A stretch of DNA of 64,000 nt from Polytrichum commune (lineage: Eukaryota; Streptophyta; Polytrichopsida; Polytrichales; Polytrichaceae), in NCBI GenBank assembly GCA_950295325.1, contig OX485803.1, forward strand, positions 67,411,554-67,475,553. Direction: 5' to 3'. Positions 38,001 to 49,555 of this stretch are shown here, one piece after another (within the stretch, counting starts at the first letter, position 1; every line of letters starts with the position of its first letter). The position numbers and the translations under genes are program-made. The notes under the pieces are model-generated. The model did not search any database. It was not told where the DNA came from and worked only from the letters and a program-made list of their open reading frames with translations.

Positions 38001-38350
38001 CTCTCTCCCCTTTGCAGCCTTTGTTGTCTTAACCAAAATGACAATTACCTACACCTCTTCTTGTGATGTAACACCAAACACATAAGCATCCTACATACAT
38101 GTTGTCACAATAAAGCAACTCATGCTTTGGCTCACACACTCTTATTGCAACCCACTTCCTAACATTTCACACTAATTAATGAAGGTACACACAAAAATAA
38201 ACATCCCAAGAACGCACTCCCATCATGGCTCCTACCACTCTCATGTTACCTCCCACATGTAAATGCCTAGCATGACTCTGGTCAAATATTCTTTGCATTA
38301 AAGGCAAATCTCCAATGAACACCCTTGCCTTTCTCCCGCATCCTCCCTCC
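35050..38350 (+). pseudogene. LINE retrotransposon relic, second copy (distal RT region, RNase H, C-terminal Cys/His region)
   Basis: At 37425-37740 the plus strand reads GCPNILRVELYAMFLVVEHT, then (frameshifted) IYLLTNH..HPSS, then LLIATIIAHVCTTTHNITI and HTYIIGKFEA. This is the order of a LINE RNase H domain. At about 38000 CSLCCLNQNDNYLHLFL and a His-rich stretch match the CPIC..WLHVLLKC region of the copy at 10840-11900. ALPSWLLPLSCYLPHVNA matches its PPWLLP block. The frame at 35162-35542 and short frames up to 37346 fit the C-terminal RT and connection region, but no catalytic YADD box is visible. Stops and frameshifts are frequent. The left boundary is uncertain. Confidence 0.65.
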
Positions 38351-39780
38351 CCAATCAAAAAATCTCGTTATCCAATTTATTGAATGTACGTATTCTAAGA
38401 GGCCACGATGACTTGTAAGCATGCCAAATATGATATCCTTATCCCACACCTCAAAAAACTTGGACCATGGTCATGTTGGATTAAATCGACATCATTTTTT
38501 ATTTTTTTTTGTCTTTCCCTACATACATACTCAAACAACATTGGACACTCCTCTTTGATTTGTCAGATTCAGATTTTGTAAAGATGGATTTCCATATTCA
38601 AACCATCAACATCCAAAACCATCAAGTATAACCCTTTGATGACCCTCTAATCACCCCTCACAATCATCCCAACAATAACTGTGCGGAGGCATACATATGG
38701 ACTTCGATAAAGCCATCCTAGATCTAAAAATCCCCATAACTTTTATAATACAAATATATAAAATATATCGTGAACATTATTTAACAAATCGCCATTAGAC
38801 ACGTCATAAATTTTGTCCTCATCAAAAGAAAATTGAATAGGAAACAAGTCTTGCCTACTACCGTAAGCAGTTAACATTCAACAAATTTGAGTTCTTGTTT
38901 AAAGAGTTATGATTTTTGTCATTGGCTCCATCCGGGAGCAAAGCTCTTGGTTTCATTGGCATTTCTAGCTTATTTATCTTTGAACGAATGTGTAGATTGA
39001 ATGCCCCATGGCTATTTCATCCATCAGCTAGGACTACAAACAATTGATATGTGCAATTTAATTGACACTTAAGTATATTTGAACAAACACTTGTCCAATT
39101 ACAGTAAGGGATGTACATTTGTGAGAATACAAACATCAAATGACACCAACATAATGACCACAACTTTGAATGTTTGTATTCCACGTTCGCCAACCACCAT
39201 ATTTGTGTAGATTTACAATCTAGTGTACATCATATTGGCAGTTGGGATTGTCCGAAATTCATGCATGAATCCAATATACTTAAATCCTAATTATTAGGTT
39301 GCCCTATGCTAGTTTATCGACATCCCACATTATTTTGAACGATCATTACAACAATAAGAAAACACAAGAACAATTTCTTGATGTGCTTGCTATACGGATG
39401 AATAAACAAAGTCATAAGGTTTGTAATACAATTTTGATCCAAGGAAGTTTGCATGAATAAAGAGAGAACCTATTCACAAAGACAAACTAATTGCACATAT
39501 TAGTGTACATGGTCTAGATTATGCATGTAGATCGTAAACATCTATCATGGTGTGAATCAAAAAATCTACTAAAATTGAAGTGCATAAGTGAATCATTGAG
39601 GTTTTATTTCTCATTTCTACTTCTCTTGACACTAACCCAATACCCAAATCTCTAACCAATTACCAATCAAATCATTGAGCAGATCCCCCATGCACTTAGC
39701 ACCTTGGCCATGTATTTTCCTTTTCCTAAAAATTAAAAGCGAAAAGCCTAACTAACAAAGAACGAAGCTTTGAGACCCCA
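38351..39780. other. Stretch without a supported gene, then presumed CCCH gene promoter
   Basis: No recognisable coding sequence is present. The right end should hold the promoter of the CCCH gene. Confidence 0.4.
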
Positions 39781-39789
39781 GGTTATGTA

Positions 39790-40281
39790 AGTGAAGAATA
39801 CCCAGTGAAGGAGGTGGGTGAGTCAGATTCTTCACTCTCTTAAGCTTTCTGTGCACAGAGAAGCACAGAGACACAAATTAAGTTTGGTCTTCCGCAAATT
39901 CCAAATTTTTAATGTAGCTGCTGCGTTTGACTATGTAAGTTGGACGGCGATGTTGTAAAGATCGGAGATCCTAAAGTTGAGTACGTGTCTTTTGTTATTG
40001 CAGAGGCAGAGGAAGTAGTGTTGCTTCCCTATGGTTGGATTTCAGACGAAGAAGGTTAATCAGACCTACCTCGAAGGGGATACTAATCTTATAGAGATGT
40101 GTGATATTGTGATAAAAAATCCCGCTGCTACAAGTTCTCCCGGGATGGGGGGCCGGGGTTATGTATGAAAAAACATAGATATGGATTATGTTTCCTGATG
40201 GATCGCATTATCAGCTTGCACTCGTTGCATCTCCATCACCAACGCGCAAGGGTTTTAGGTATTTCAGGCATCCCAGGGTGG
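39790..40281 (+). other. Probable 5' UTR exons of the CCCH gene
   Basis: A donor-like gactat|gtaagt lies at about 39934 and an acceptor-like gttattgcag at 40003. A further acceptor (tttgacacag) precedes the ATG at 40832. Two short frames here (starting MVGFQTKK at about 40034, and MFPDGSHYQLALVASPSPT at 40188) do not splice in phase to the main frame, so I leave them untranslated. They could be uORFs or belong to another isoform. Confidence 0.35.
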
Positions 40282-40800
40282 TTACCTATTGTAAAGATTG
40301 TTGTTGTGCATGTCAGAATTTTGATAACAGGGATAGAGGAAGAAATGAGATTGGAGAGAAAATAAATTTGCTCAGCATGGTTATGTTATAGGGTGGTTGG
40401 AGGAGGTGGTAAGGCAATCAATGGTGATGGAGCTTGGTGGTTCTTTACTTCGGTGGTGCGTTGGCTAATTGCAACATTGGTTGGAGGATTAAGGGTTTAT
40501 GCTGGGGTTTAAGCTGTATTTTGAGACGGTGGTGGAATAGTTGAGATGATTACCTGTTGTGAGGATTGTTGAATTGTGTGTCAGAATCTGGATGCAGGGA
40601 CAAAGGAAGAGTAGAATCTAGGAGAAAGTGGTTTTGCTACCTATGGTTATGATATAGGGTGGTTGGAGGAGATCGACACAGGGATGAAGATTGGTAATTC
40701 TCTACTTTGGCGGTGTGTAGGTTGATTGCAACATTTGCTGGTGGTTCAAGGGTGTATGGTGGGGTCCAAGCCCTATTTTGAGATGGTGGTGGAGTTGGTA
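40282..40800. repeat. Tandem duplication, about 268-bp unit, in the CCCH gene 5' leader/intron
   Basis: Unit 1 (40282-40549) and unit 2 (40550-about 40800) share, in order, ttacct.ttgt, tgtcagaat, aacagggat/gcaggga, ggttatg.tatagggtggt and ttgagacggtggtgga. The second unit ends just before the coding exon. Confidence 0.75.
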
Positions 40801-40831
40801 TTGGAATTGTTGCTGCTTTTTTGACACAGCT

Positions 40832-43800
40832 ATGGCGGATAAGGATGTGGAAGACAATGATGTGAGGATGGAGCCGCCATGGCTGCCTCCTCCGTTGCTG
40901 CTGTTGGATGCCTATCAAGGACCTTTGTCGCACCTTTGTCCCAAAATCAACATATCCCTCTTGAATTCTCCTGGCATCCTGAGGGACCCCGCAATCCCTA
41001 CCGAAAGCTCGAATAGCTTGGCTTCCACGAATTTCTCAAGATCTTTACCCACAGGTGGCGTGTTGAATACGTGTCCCCAGTCCGACGTTTCTGACACATT
41101 AAATTGCATCGATCCTCATCTTGCCTCTCCAGATTCGACCAATTTGCCAATTTGTTCAAATTCATCAGCAGCTGCAGCAATGATCATTATATCTGACGGT
41201 GGCCCTGATCCAGTGGAATCAGGGGCTGTTACTTGCGCAGAAAGTACTGTTTCATCGTCACCTTTGCACAATCAGGTTTCTTCAGGTCTGGTGCCTGTTT
41301 CTTTACCTACTGCTGGAGCTCAAATTCCAGATTGCGATGCCATACAGACTGTAACCAAAAGCATCATGTACACAACACCTCCTCCGACTTTGCTTGCATC
41401 TTCCTTAAACCCTACTCCTGTATTAGTCCATGTTGAAACTCTATCTTCTCCCCCTTCTGGCAATGAAAAACCAATTCTTCCTGCTTCAATTCATCATTCA
41501 TCACCTGTTATCACAGATGCCACGCAGACTGTAAGCACAAGCATGTGCTCAACATCTCCAACAACTTTGCTTTCATCTTTCTTAAACCCTAATTCTGTAC
41601 TAGTCCATGTTGAAACTCCATCTTCTCTACTTTCTGGCAATGAGAAACCAATTCTTCTTACTTCAAATCATCATCCATCACCTGTTACCACAGATGCCAC
41701 ACAGACTGTAACCACAAGCATGTGCACAACATCTCCAACAACTTTGCTTCCATTGTCCTTAAACCCTAATTCTGTACTAGTCCATGTTGAAACTCCATCT
41801 TCTCCACTTTCTGGCAATGAAGAACCAATTCTTCCTGCTTCAAATTATCATCCGTCACCGGTTACCACACAGACAGTGATATCAAGCTTGTGCACAACAT
41901 CTCCAACGACTTTGCTTTCATCATCTTATACAGACCTAGAACGTCCTCTGCAAACAGGAGGGAATTCAAAGTTTCTTATGTCAACGTCTGTGAATGCTTT
42001 GAAGGGCAGGGAGCCAACTAGTTGCACTGTTTCTTTGCCTTGTTCTGCTTCCCAGTCCTCAATTGCGGGGTCCGTACTGCAACTCCCTGAACATCTGGCA
42101 TCCTCCTTCAAGGACGTTGCTGCTGATGAGAATCCATCTTCCCATGTCCATGAAGCGGATGCACCCATTTCAGCAGCCACTGAAGATGGTGTTCTGGGTC
42201 CTGGTTCTAGTACACTGTCTGAATCAGTTGGTGAACAGCTGAGTTCAGATGTGAATTTTGGGGTTTCTGCCAACAACATTAAATCCCCAAAACCACATCT
42301 CATGCCCAAACCCGTGACTGCAGCAATGGGCGAATTGAACTCTTCATCAGAATTTACAGGTGTGCATTGATCTACACAAGCTTCTGATGTTGATGATGTT
42401 GATGAGCGAGTGCAAGTGATGAGTGATATATCTCAAGTCTTACCACAATTCTCCATAACACAATAGCATTGTGGTATTTGTGTTTTTGTAAACTCTAAAC
42501 CCTGATCTTGGAGACTGACAATCATCTCAATGTTTATTTTTTGAGTATTATTTCTAGTTTCATAGTACTTTATTGAAGCATGAAGTGACGCCTGCATTCT
42601 TAAGGATGTGTGTTTTGCAGGGATAATAGATCAGGCTTGTGACATGCAACAAGGGAATCTGGTAGATGATTTGGTTCAGGGTCTCATAGTAACTCCTGTT
42701 TTTGAAGAGTCGGCTACTAAGAAAGAGGAAATCGAGGATGGGGAGCTAGAGGAAGGCCAAGTTTCTGGTGATTGGGAAAGTGAAGAAGAATCTGAAGCTG
42801 GTGATGCTGGGGTGCAATCTGATTTGAATCACAAAGATGGAAAACAAGTTACTGATGGAATAGTTGATAATAAAAACATAGAAATAGAGGAAGAGGAGGA
42901 AGGTGTTATGGACTATCGGACTCAAGGGCTTATACCAACAGTCATTAGCTTCAGTGTTGATCGAAACTTGAACCAAGTAAATGCAGGCGGAAGTATTGGT
43001 GGTCAGCTTGGTAAACACCACAATAAAAATACAAAGCGCCGGAAGGGTAAAGGTGCCCTGGCTCGGCAGAGAAAGAAAGCTAGGCTGGAGAAAGTGCAGA
43101 AGGACTGCAGGGCAAAAGTTGAAGTGAATGGGAAGGATAATCAACCAAAAGGTAAAGTTTACAACAAGTTTGTGCAGGATGTTGCAGTTAGCCTCCTATT
43201 GACATCTTGAAATGTGGCCATTTGCTTGTGACAAGTTAACAAGTTGTAGAAGAGGATTGGAGTACCTCAAGTATGTAAAGGTATCATACTGCTTTCTTGA
43301 AGTGCTACCATACTCTTGGAAACACCCGTCTTGAGAGTCTAAATACAACATAATGAGAATTTGATGTTGTACCAAATGCATTGATCTGGACTTCTTAGGG
43401 CCCGGTTTCGTTGCTGTTCTTTTGCAGAGTTTGTAACATATCACTTGTGTAGAATATCTAATGTATTTCCAAATCTCTTATTAGAGAGTGATTGTGGGGA
43501 AATTTTGCAAAGCTCCTATGCTGCACAAACCTCTTGTTTGAAGATTTTTTGTTTTTATTTTGCAGGTAGATCATTTGCACAATTGAAAGCTGAGTTTCTG
43601 AGGATGTTGTGTCTGTGCAGATGGTACTATTAGTAGGCCCAAAAAGAGGAAGGAGGTTAGTCTTGACAATTGTGAGAAGACTGTAGAGAAGCGGCATAGG
43701 GCAGGAGGCAAAAAGGCTGAGGTTGACACTGGCCCTGAAGAAGGCGAGCTCATCAAAGAGGTGCTACTATTTATCTTCTGCATACTTGTGTCGTATTGGT

Positions 43801-46800
43801 TATTCTAAAAAGAACGAATTTGCAATCTTCCTTTGATGTTTTGTACTGTGTAACTAATCCGTGATGCAAGTGCAATATAGTGTTTACCTTATATCAGAAA
43901 AATGAAAACATGATATTTCATATTAAAGCAGCATTCACTGACAAACTTTCTTCATAATTTTGCAGGAAAGCAAGGGACTGTTGTCAACGCTTGTTGAAGA
44001 GGAAGTTGGCCTGTGGACCACTGACTTGGGTGATGAAGGCACTAGTTCAAAGGTTGGTCGCCTCTTGTGATTCTTTTCTAATTAAAATAAGGCAGTAGTT
44101 GTGATTTTTCAGTAGCATTAGTTTCTAGTGATAGCCATGTTTCTTGCAGATTCTAAGCACAAAAGATGGCATTATGAATTATTTGATATCTCCTTGTTAT
44201 GGATCTGACTGTTGGACAGCACCCAAGGGTGTGTTTAGCATCTTCAATAATTGTTGATTGAATTTCTCGCCAAGGAACTGTCTTATCTGCATATTGGGTT
44301 ACGTGCAGGAAGACAGTGATGAAGGGGATGGAAAGAAGAAGGTCCGTGGTCCTATTTCTGCCGAGAGGAAATTTAAAAAGAAGGTGGCAGTCATACTTCA
44401 ACTTGTCTTGAATGAGAGATTGTAATGAAGTCCATTTCATTGATTGATTGTACTCGTTAACACTCTGTCTTTGAGCTGTAGAAAACTGCATTTTCTTATA
44501 TTTATGTCTTGCGTGTCCCTCTGGTCAAGCAGAGGAATGGCCTTTCTTATTACTTAATGAGGATTCCTTAAGATCATCTTGGTTTGGTTCTCAGAATGTT
44601 TGTTGACTAGAAACTCTTATTCTCTATGGGTGTATGTGTTACCCCTTGGTCTATTACAAGCAATAAATTAGGTCTGGTCTATACCTTAGGCTACCTATGG
44701 GTAAAATAATAAGCAATCGCTAGTTACAGGCATATGAATTTGACATGGTGACATCACTACTCTGTCTGCTGTCACATTCATATGAAATTACAGTAACATG
44801 TTGTGGTTTTGGCTTGTGGCATGATGTCATACTTCTAAAATTCTTGACGAGAATGATTTAATCTTGAGTCATCAAGTTAGGCCCTCATTTCTTCCAGAAG
44901 GTGGTATTGACTATTTCTTGCACAGATGGCATTCCGAAGAAAACGGGCAGAGAAAGAGAAGGAGCAGGGTATCAGGCGGCCTCGTGTGCAACCTAGTACA
45001 TCGAAACCTCCTGTTGTGCCCTGCAAGTATTACATGAAAGGGAGGTGTACATTGGTAAGTTTCTGTACCCTTTTAACAAAAGAGTCTCTCAGATATATAT
45101 CAGCTTCTACTGCAAAATGGTAATCACCTGAAGAACCCAATATATCACTAAGTTTTGGATGCACGTCTTACATTTGCATTGATGCCTTTGACATTTCCTC
45201 TCAGATTTGGCTGTTAGCCATTCAGATGGCTGACAGACTCAATTGCTTCTGGTTTGGCCTTTGCAGGGTGAGATGTGCACCTTTTCACATGATGGGGTTC
45301 CTATTACCAAATCAGATGTAAGTATGCAATTATCAGTTTGTTGAATATTCAAGTGCTATGGAAAGCAATGTAGTTTGGTGCCAAGTGTGTAGATTTACTC
45401 TCATTGGGTTAATTGGTTCAGTTGCAGTTTTGATGTGCTTTTCTTTTAATGTGATCACTGCACTAATCCTTCTGTGACATACTTAGCATTACCAACAATG
45501 CAAAAATTGGTCACGCAGAGCAAGACTTCCATCTGCATTTTGGTAGTCTCTTCTATGTTGCAAGAATGTATAAACTGGTTAGGTGGTGCACACTCTTACA
45601 ACATGTTCTGCATTTTTATGTGCATCTTGATTCTAATAACAAATGCATAATTACATGCTAGACAATTGACACAACACTGGATGATGTGCAGCCTTGCAAA
45701 TTCTTCATGATCGATCGTTGTTTGAAAGGGGACGATTGCCCCTTCTCACATTCTTTGGGTGTGTTCCCATGCAAATTTTGGCATACACGAGGTTACTGCC
45801 TGGATGGTGATAATTGCCGCTTCTCACATAGAGTAAGTGTACTTTTTCAAAATTAAAACTTGGTTGTAGTAAATATAGAAATATTTAGTATTGAAAGTCC
45901 CTACAAATACGAACTATGTTTTGCCAAAGTATGATGATTGTGTGTGGCAGCAGTATTTACAGTAGATCACTTTCACTTGTCTTTAGTAAATCGTTCAGTT
46001 TGCAAACTTTTTATTTTATGGGTTGTCTAGGCATATTCTTGCAAGTTTCTTGCAAGGTTGAGAGCCTCAGGTTTCTATTTGAGGAGTTCCCACTTTCTTT
46101 TCCACTGATGTTGCCACTCTTGTGCAGCCATTGACAGAGGAGCAACGACAGAATCTCATAAAACGCATTGAGCATGACAGTAAAGACCAGCAGAGTGTAA
46201 GAGAAATTTCTACTGACCTGGTTGCCCAGGAAGAATCTGCCTTAAATTACAAGCCTACACTGACTACTGCTCCAGGTGAAGCTCAGGACTGGAAGTCCTC
46301 CTCGAAACATGGGGACCTCTTTCAAATTCCAAAGCAGACAACCAGTACCTCCACTTCCAGCTTCTTGCCAGGCAGCAGGTGAATATAAATACCCTTTCCA
46401 CTGCTTGACCCTTTTGTACAAGATCCACATGTCATAATATGTGACTGTCGACTGTAGCATTTTGCAAAAGTCCATTAGTACAAGTAGGTTAGCATACTGA
46501 ACACCTCAAAGTTTATGAGTCAGTCTTTCAATGCTTCAGCATTCCATGCCGAGTCAGAACATGTGACTCACGTCTATATAGAGAATCTTTTGTCACTTAA
46601 TCGCATTCATTTATATTTAGAAATGTCTTGGTATCCCTTTGCTGTTTTGTGTTGACTTTTTCTGTCAAGGATCCTCCCACAGTACAATTCAGTGGTTAAT
46701 AGCAGAAGGGTATACTGCATATATTGTCCAGGTTACACTGTTTATGATATTTAGTGTCACCACCCTAAGAGTGTCACTTACCTATTATAAGGCCTCTACC

Positions 46801-48016
46801 TATGTTACAGTAATGGTCAACAAATTGTTGATTAGTGTAACAACATGACACGTGGCATTGATATGCTAAGTATTATCTCAGCATTAGTATGTTAAGTAAT
46901 ATTATGAGGCCTATGCTTAGGGTACACTATGCTCAACAAGTTGACCATTAGTGTAAATGCATGACATGTGGCATTAGTATGCTCAATAAAATCTTCCTCT
47001 TGCATACTAGAACGTAAAACTATCGTCTGAAGTATATCTCATGCTGTTATATTGACAAATAGTGTCATATTGCCAATCAGCGGACATGACATTTCCAGGC
47101 ATGTAGGCAATTTATTTTACCCTTTGCAAATACTGTACGTGATGCTAAATACCATAAACAGTGTAGTCTTCACTTAGCTTTACAACAGTGTACACCATTG
47201 TAAAGTGAAAAAGATACTAATATTTCTAGAGTTTGTATGTTCAGGAATAATGCTTCAGTGACATTGCAACCAACTAAGCATCTTGCAGCCCTACCTGCCG
47301 AGACATGCAATGAGGATACTCAGCTCCCTGCTGACAATCTACACAAAGAGGGATCAGCAGAGGAGAATTCTGTTCTACTGGCAGCCAGACGAGCTGCAAC
47401 AGCAGCAGCAGAACAAGCAGCAGCGGCAAACAGCACAGACAAACTCAATATTATCAGCAGTTCATCATCACGTGGAATAATTTCATTACCAAGGACCACA
47501 ATATTCTCGCTTGCACGATCCAGTTCCTTCAAGAACATGACACCGCGGCCACCGGGTGGACGCAGCGGAGCTGATATAAGTGCAATGGAGCTTCTCCAAG
47601 CATCTCTTGGGAGTGATATGAGCACAGAATTGTCCAAGGACGAAACACCCAACATTGGTAGCAGTGCAGATATATTATTGTCAACTATAGTAGGAGGCCA
47701 GCCAACTGGGAATAATGCTATTACTGATGGCAGGGGCTCTCTGGGTAAAGCTCTACCCGGTCCTCCATTGTTAAGGTCCAGTTCTCGACTCACTCGCACT
47801 TCTATACCTGGGAATGTGAAGCAGCCATCATTAACTCAAGGGAGTCGGACTAGTGCGATGGAGCTTTTACAAGCTTCTTTTGGGTGCAACTTGAATAGTG
47901 GAGCTATGAAGGCTGTTGAAGGCGTTTCAGGTTCTAACGTTTCTGAAACCCACGTGACTAGTGCAACCTCCAAAGTGGAGGTTGACAAAGAGCTTCTTGA
48001 GGGTGAAGGAGGTTGA
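40832..48016 (+). CDS. Triple CCCH zinc-finger protein, EMB1789/C3H65-like
   Basis: Nuclear RNA-binding family related to plant EMB1789 (C3H65) and to animal ZC3H4/Su(s), which limit unproductive transcription; the role in this plant is inferred. Exons: 40832-42359, 42621-43151, 43621-43760, 43966-44052, 44309-44383, 44926-45054, 45267-45317, 45692-45832, 46128-46378 and 47245-48016, giving 1234 codons plus stop with all phases consistent. Residues 1 to about 510 are Ser/Thr/Pro-rich and include a 60-residue tandem repeat. Residues about 540-620 are acidic (EIEDGELEEGQ) and are followed by a basic KRRKGKGALARQRKKAR stretch. Finger 1 is at about residues 820-838 (C-X7-C-X5-C-X3-H, split by an intron), finger 2 at 849-867 (same spacing) and finger 3 at 874-893 (C-X8-C-X5-C-X3-H). 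The C-terminal exon has an Ala-rich stretch and two SAMELLQAS.G motifs. The start is MADKDVEDNDV, just after a strong acceptor; the next in-frame ATG upstream lies in intron-like sequence. Confidence 0.9.
41336..41935 (+). repeat. In-frame 60-residue tandem repeat (177-180 bp) in exon 1 of the CCCH gene
   Basis: Three full units start at 41336, 41516 and 41693 (DAIQTVTKS, DATQTVSTS, DATQTVTTS). Each carries LNP..VLVHVET.SS and SGNE.PIL. A partial fourth unit starts at about 41868 (QTVISSLCTTSPTTLL). The frame is preserved throughout. Confidence 0.9.
46792..46990. repeat. Tandem repeat (about 116-bp offset) in the last intron of the CCCH gene
   Basis: catgacacgtggcattgata at 46844 recurs as catgacatgtggcattagta at 46960, each preceded by a caacaa.ttg..attagtgtaa block. 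A smaller copy (gcattagtatgttaagtaat) sits between them. Confidence 0.65.
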
Positions 48017-48400
48017 GTGACAAAGGAGCACCTAAATTTTGTATTCCCACTTTAAAAGGTGATAATTTTGTAGAAGAGTCAGGAATATCCAAAGCAACTG
48101 CTATAGTAGTGCAATAGAGCTTCTACAAGCATCTGTTGGGAGCATTTTCCTGAATAGAGGTGTCAAAAATTGAAACACACAACATTGGTAGTATTGCAGA
48201 TAAATTTATTCTCAACTATAGTGGGAGGACAGCCAACTGGGTATAGTGCTACTATTGATGGCAGGGGATGCTCTCTGGGTGCAACTTTGTCTAAGATAAA
48301 GGAGAATCCTAATTTTTGTATTTCCACTAAAAAAAGGTGATAAATTTGTGGAAGAGTTCACAAAAGAATGATTCAGTAAGATGCAAAGTGACTGCTATAT
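48017..48400 (+). repeat. Decayed tandem copies of the CCCH terminal exon downstream of its stop
   Basis: agtgcaatagagcttctaca at 48108 repeats the SAMELLQAS coding segment (47579 and 47852). The following acacaacattggtag..caactatagtgggaggaca matches 47645-47700. The trailing ggagaatcctaatttttgta (about 48290) repeats the sequence just after the stop at about 48030. Stops and shifts make it non-coding; it probably lies in the 3' UTR or 3' flank. Confidence 0.75.
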
Positions 48401-49359
48401 TACAAAGGGGAAAAACTACTTGCAATCACTCTGCACCTTGAAATGGGTGTCCTCAAGGATGTCATGGTAATCTGAAGCTTTCAATTTGCATCATCAGTGT
48501 GTCTCTATATAGACAGAGACAAGTTTTAGATTTCGGCATTTATTTGAAATCATGTGTGAGTTGAAGTTGTGCCGCATGATTTCTGTTTGATTGTTCTTTG
48601 TGACTTCTCAAGTTGTAGAGAACTTTAGGGCTTTGCAGTTTCAACTAAGGGTAATATCCATGCTCTAAGGGACTTAAAGGTAATAACAAGTGGTGTTTCT
48701 TGAAAACTTATGTGCAAGTTGAGGTTCAACTAGTGAAAGTAGAGCTGCTTCACCAAAAACTGAAATTTACTAACATTGAGGTTATAATGCTTGGATGTTG
48801 CTTTTATCAATAATAAAGTTGTAACAAATGTGTAAGTTGGTGTATTATCAGTATACCTAATGTATATGACTGCTACCACAATCTCCAATAAAACAGCAAT
48901 CAAATCTCGAATTTCAAGTTGTTGTATGTGACTCATATTGTGGTAAATTTTATTTCATGTAGTTGGAACTCATAGTATTATTTATTGTGGGCACTTCCAA
49001 CTCTACAAAATGATCTACCACTGTGATTTGAGCTCAAAAGATTGGCAATCTTGAATGATGAAAATTGGCACTTTAAGTTCTAGAATCAAAACTCAGGTGG
49101 TAAAAGTTACAAAGCCTCAAAGGAAGATTTGACATAATCCCCTCTTCCCTTCCATATGATTGTGGACAATATTGATCACTTGCATTGACATTGTGCATTC
49201 AACATTGTTTTGGTTGTGTGTAACCTCTAAACACTTCTAGCAGTTTCATTCGTACTATTTGTGTTCTCTCTTTATACTGGATTTTATGAACTCCATAGAC
49301 AGTTTTGGATACACTCATAGTATGTGGCCCTATTGTGTGCACTTCCAACTCCCTAGACA
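48401..49359. other. Unassigned 3' flank of the CCCH gene
   Basis: No coding evidence beyond the decayed exon copies. A short motif (gcacttccaact) recurs at about 48990 and 49337. Confidence 0.35.
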
Positions 49360-49555
49360 ATTTTGGTTTAGATTATACCAGGAATGGTCTCAACCCATTA
49401 GTGGTTGCAAATCACAAAGATTTTCATTTCAAGGTTTAAAATCAGAGTTGAGGTGCAAATTCATAAGAGCTCACTGAAGATTCTCTTTCTCATTAAGGAG
49501 TTACTTAGGCCCCCCCTAATTTTGTTAATTGTTGAACCCACAATGGTACACATAG
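49360..49555. repeat. Dispersed repeat of unknown class, second copy
   Basis: This matches the sequence in MNS3 intron 8 (26575-26815) through atcacaaagattttcatttc, aagattctctttctc and ttgttgaaccca. Surrounding sequence to 50980 shows no gene. Confidence 0.65.

Noticed and set aside
43445-43633. Exon starting at an acceptor near 43565 of the CCCH gene
   Set aside because: It runs into a stop at once; the acceptor at 43620 keeps the frame and restores a sensible protein.
44926-45123. Separate small gene starting MAFRRKRAEKEKEQG
   Set aside because: It follows an acceptor in phase with the preceding exon and encodes half of the first CCCH finger, so it is an internal exon.
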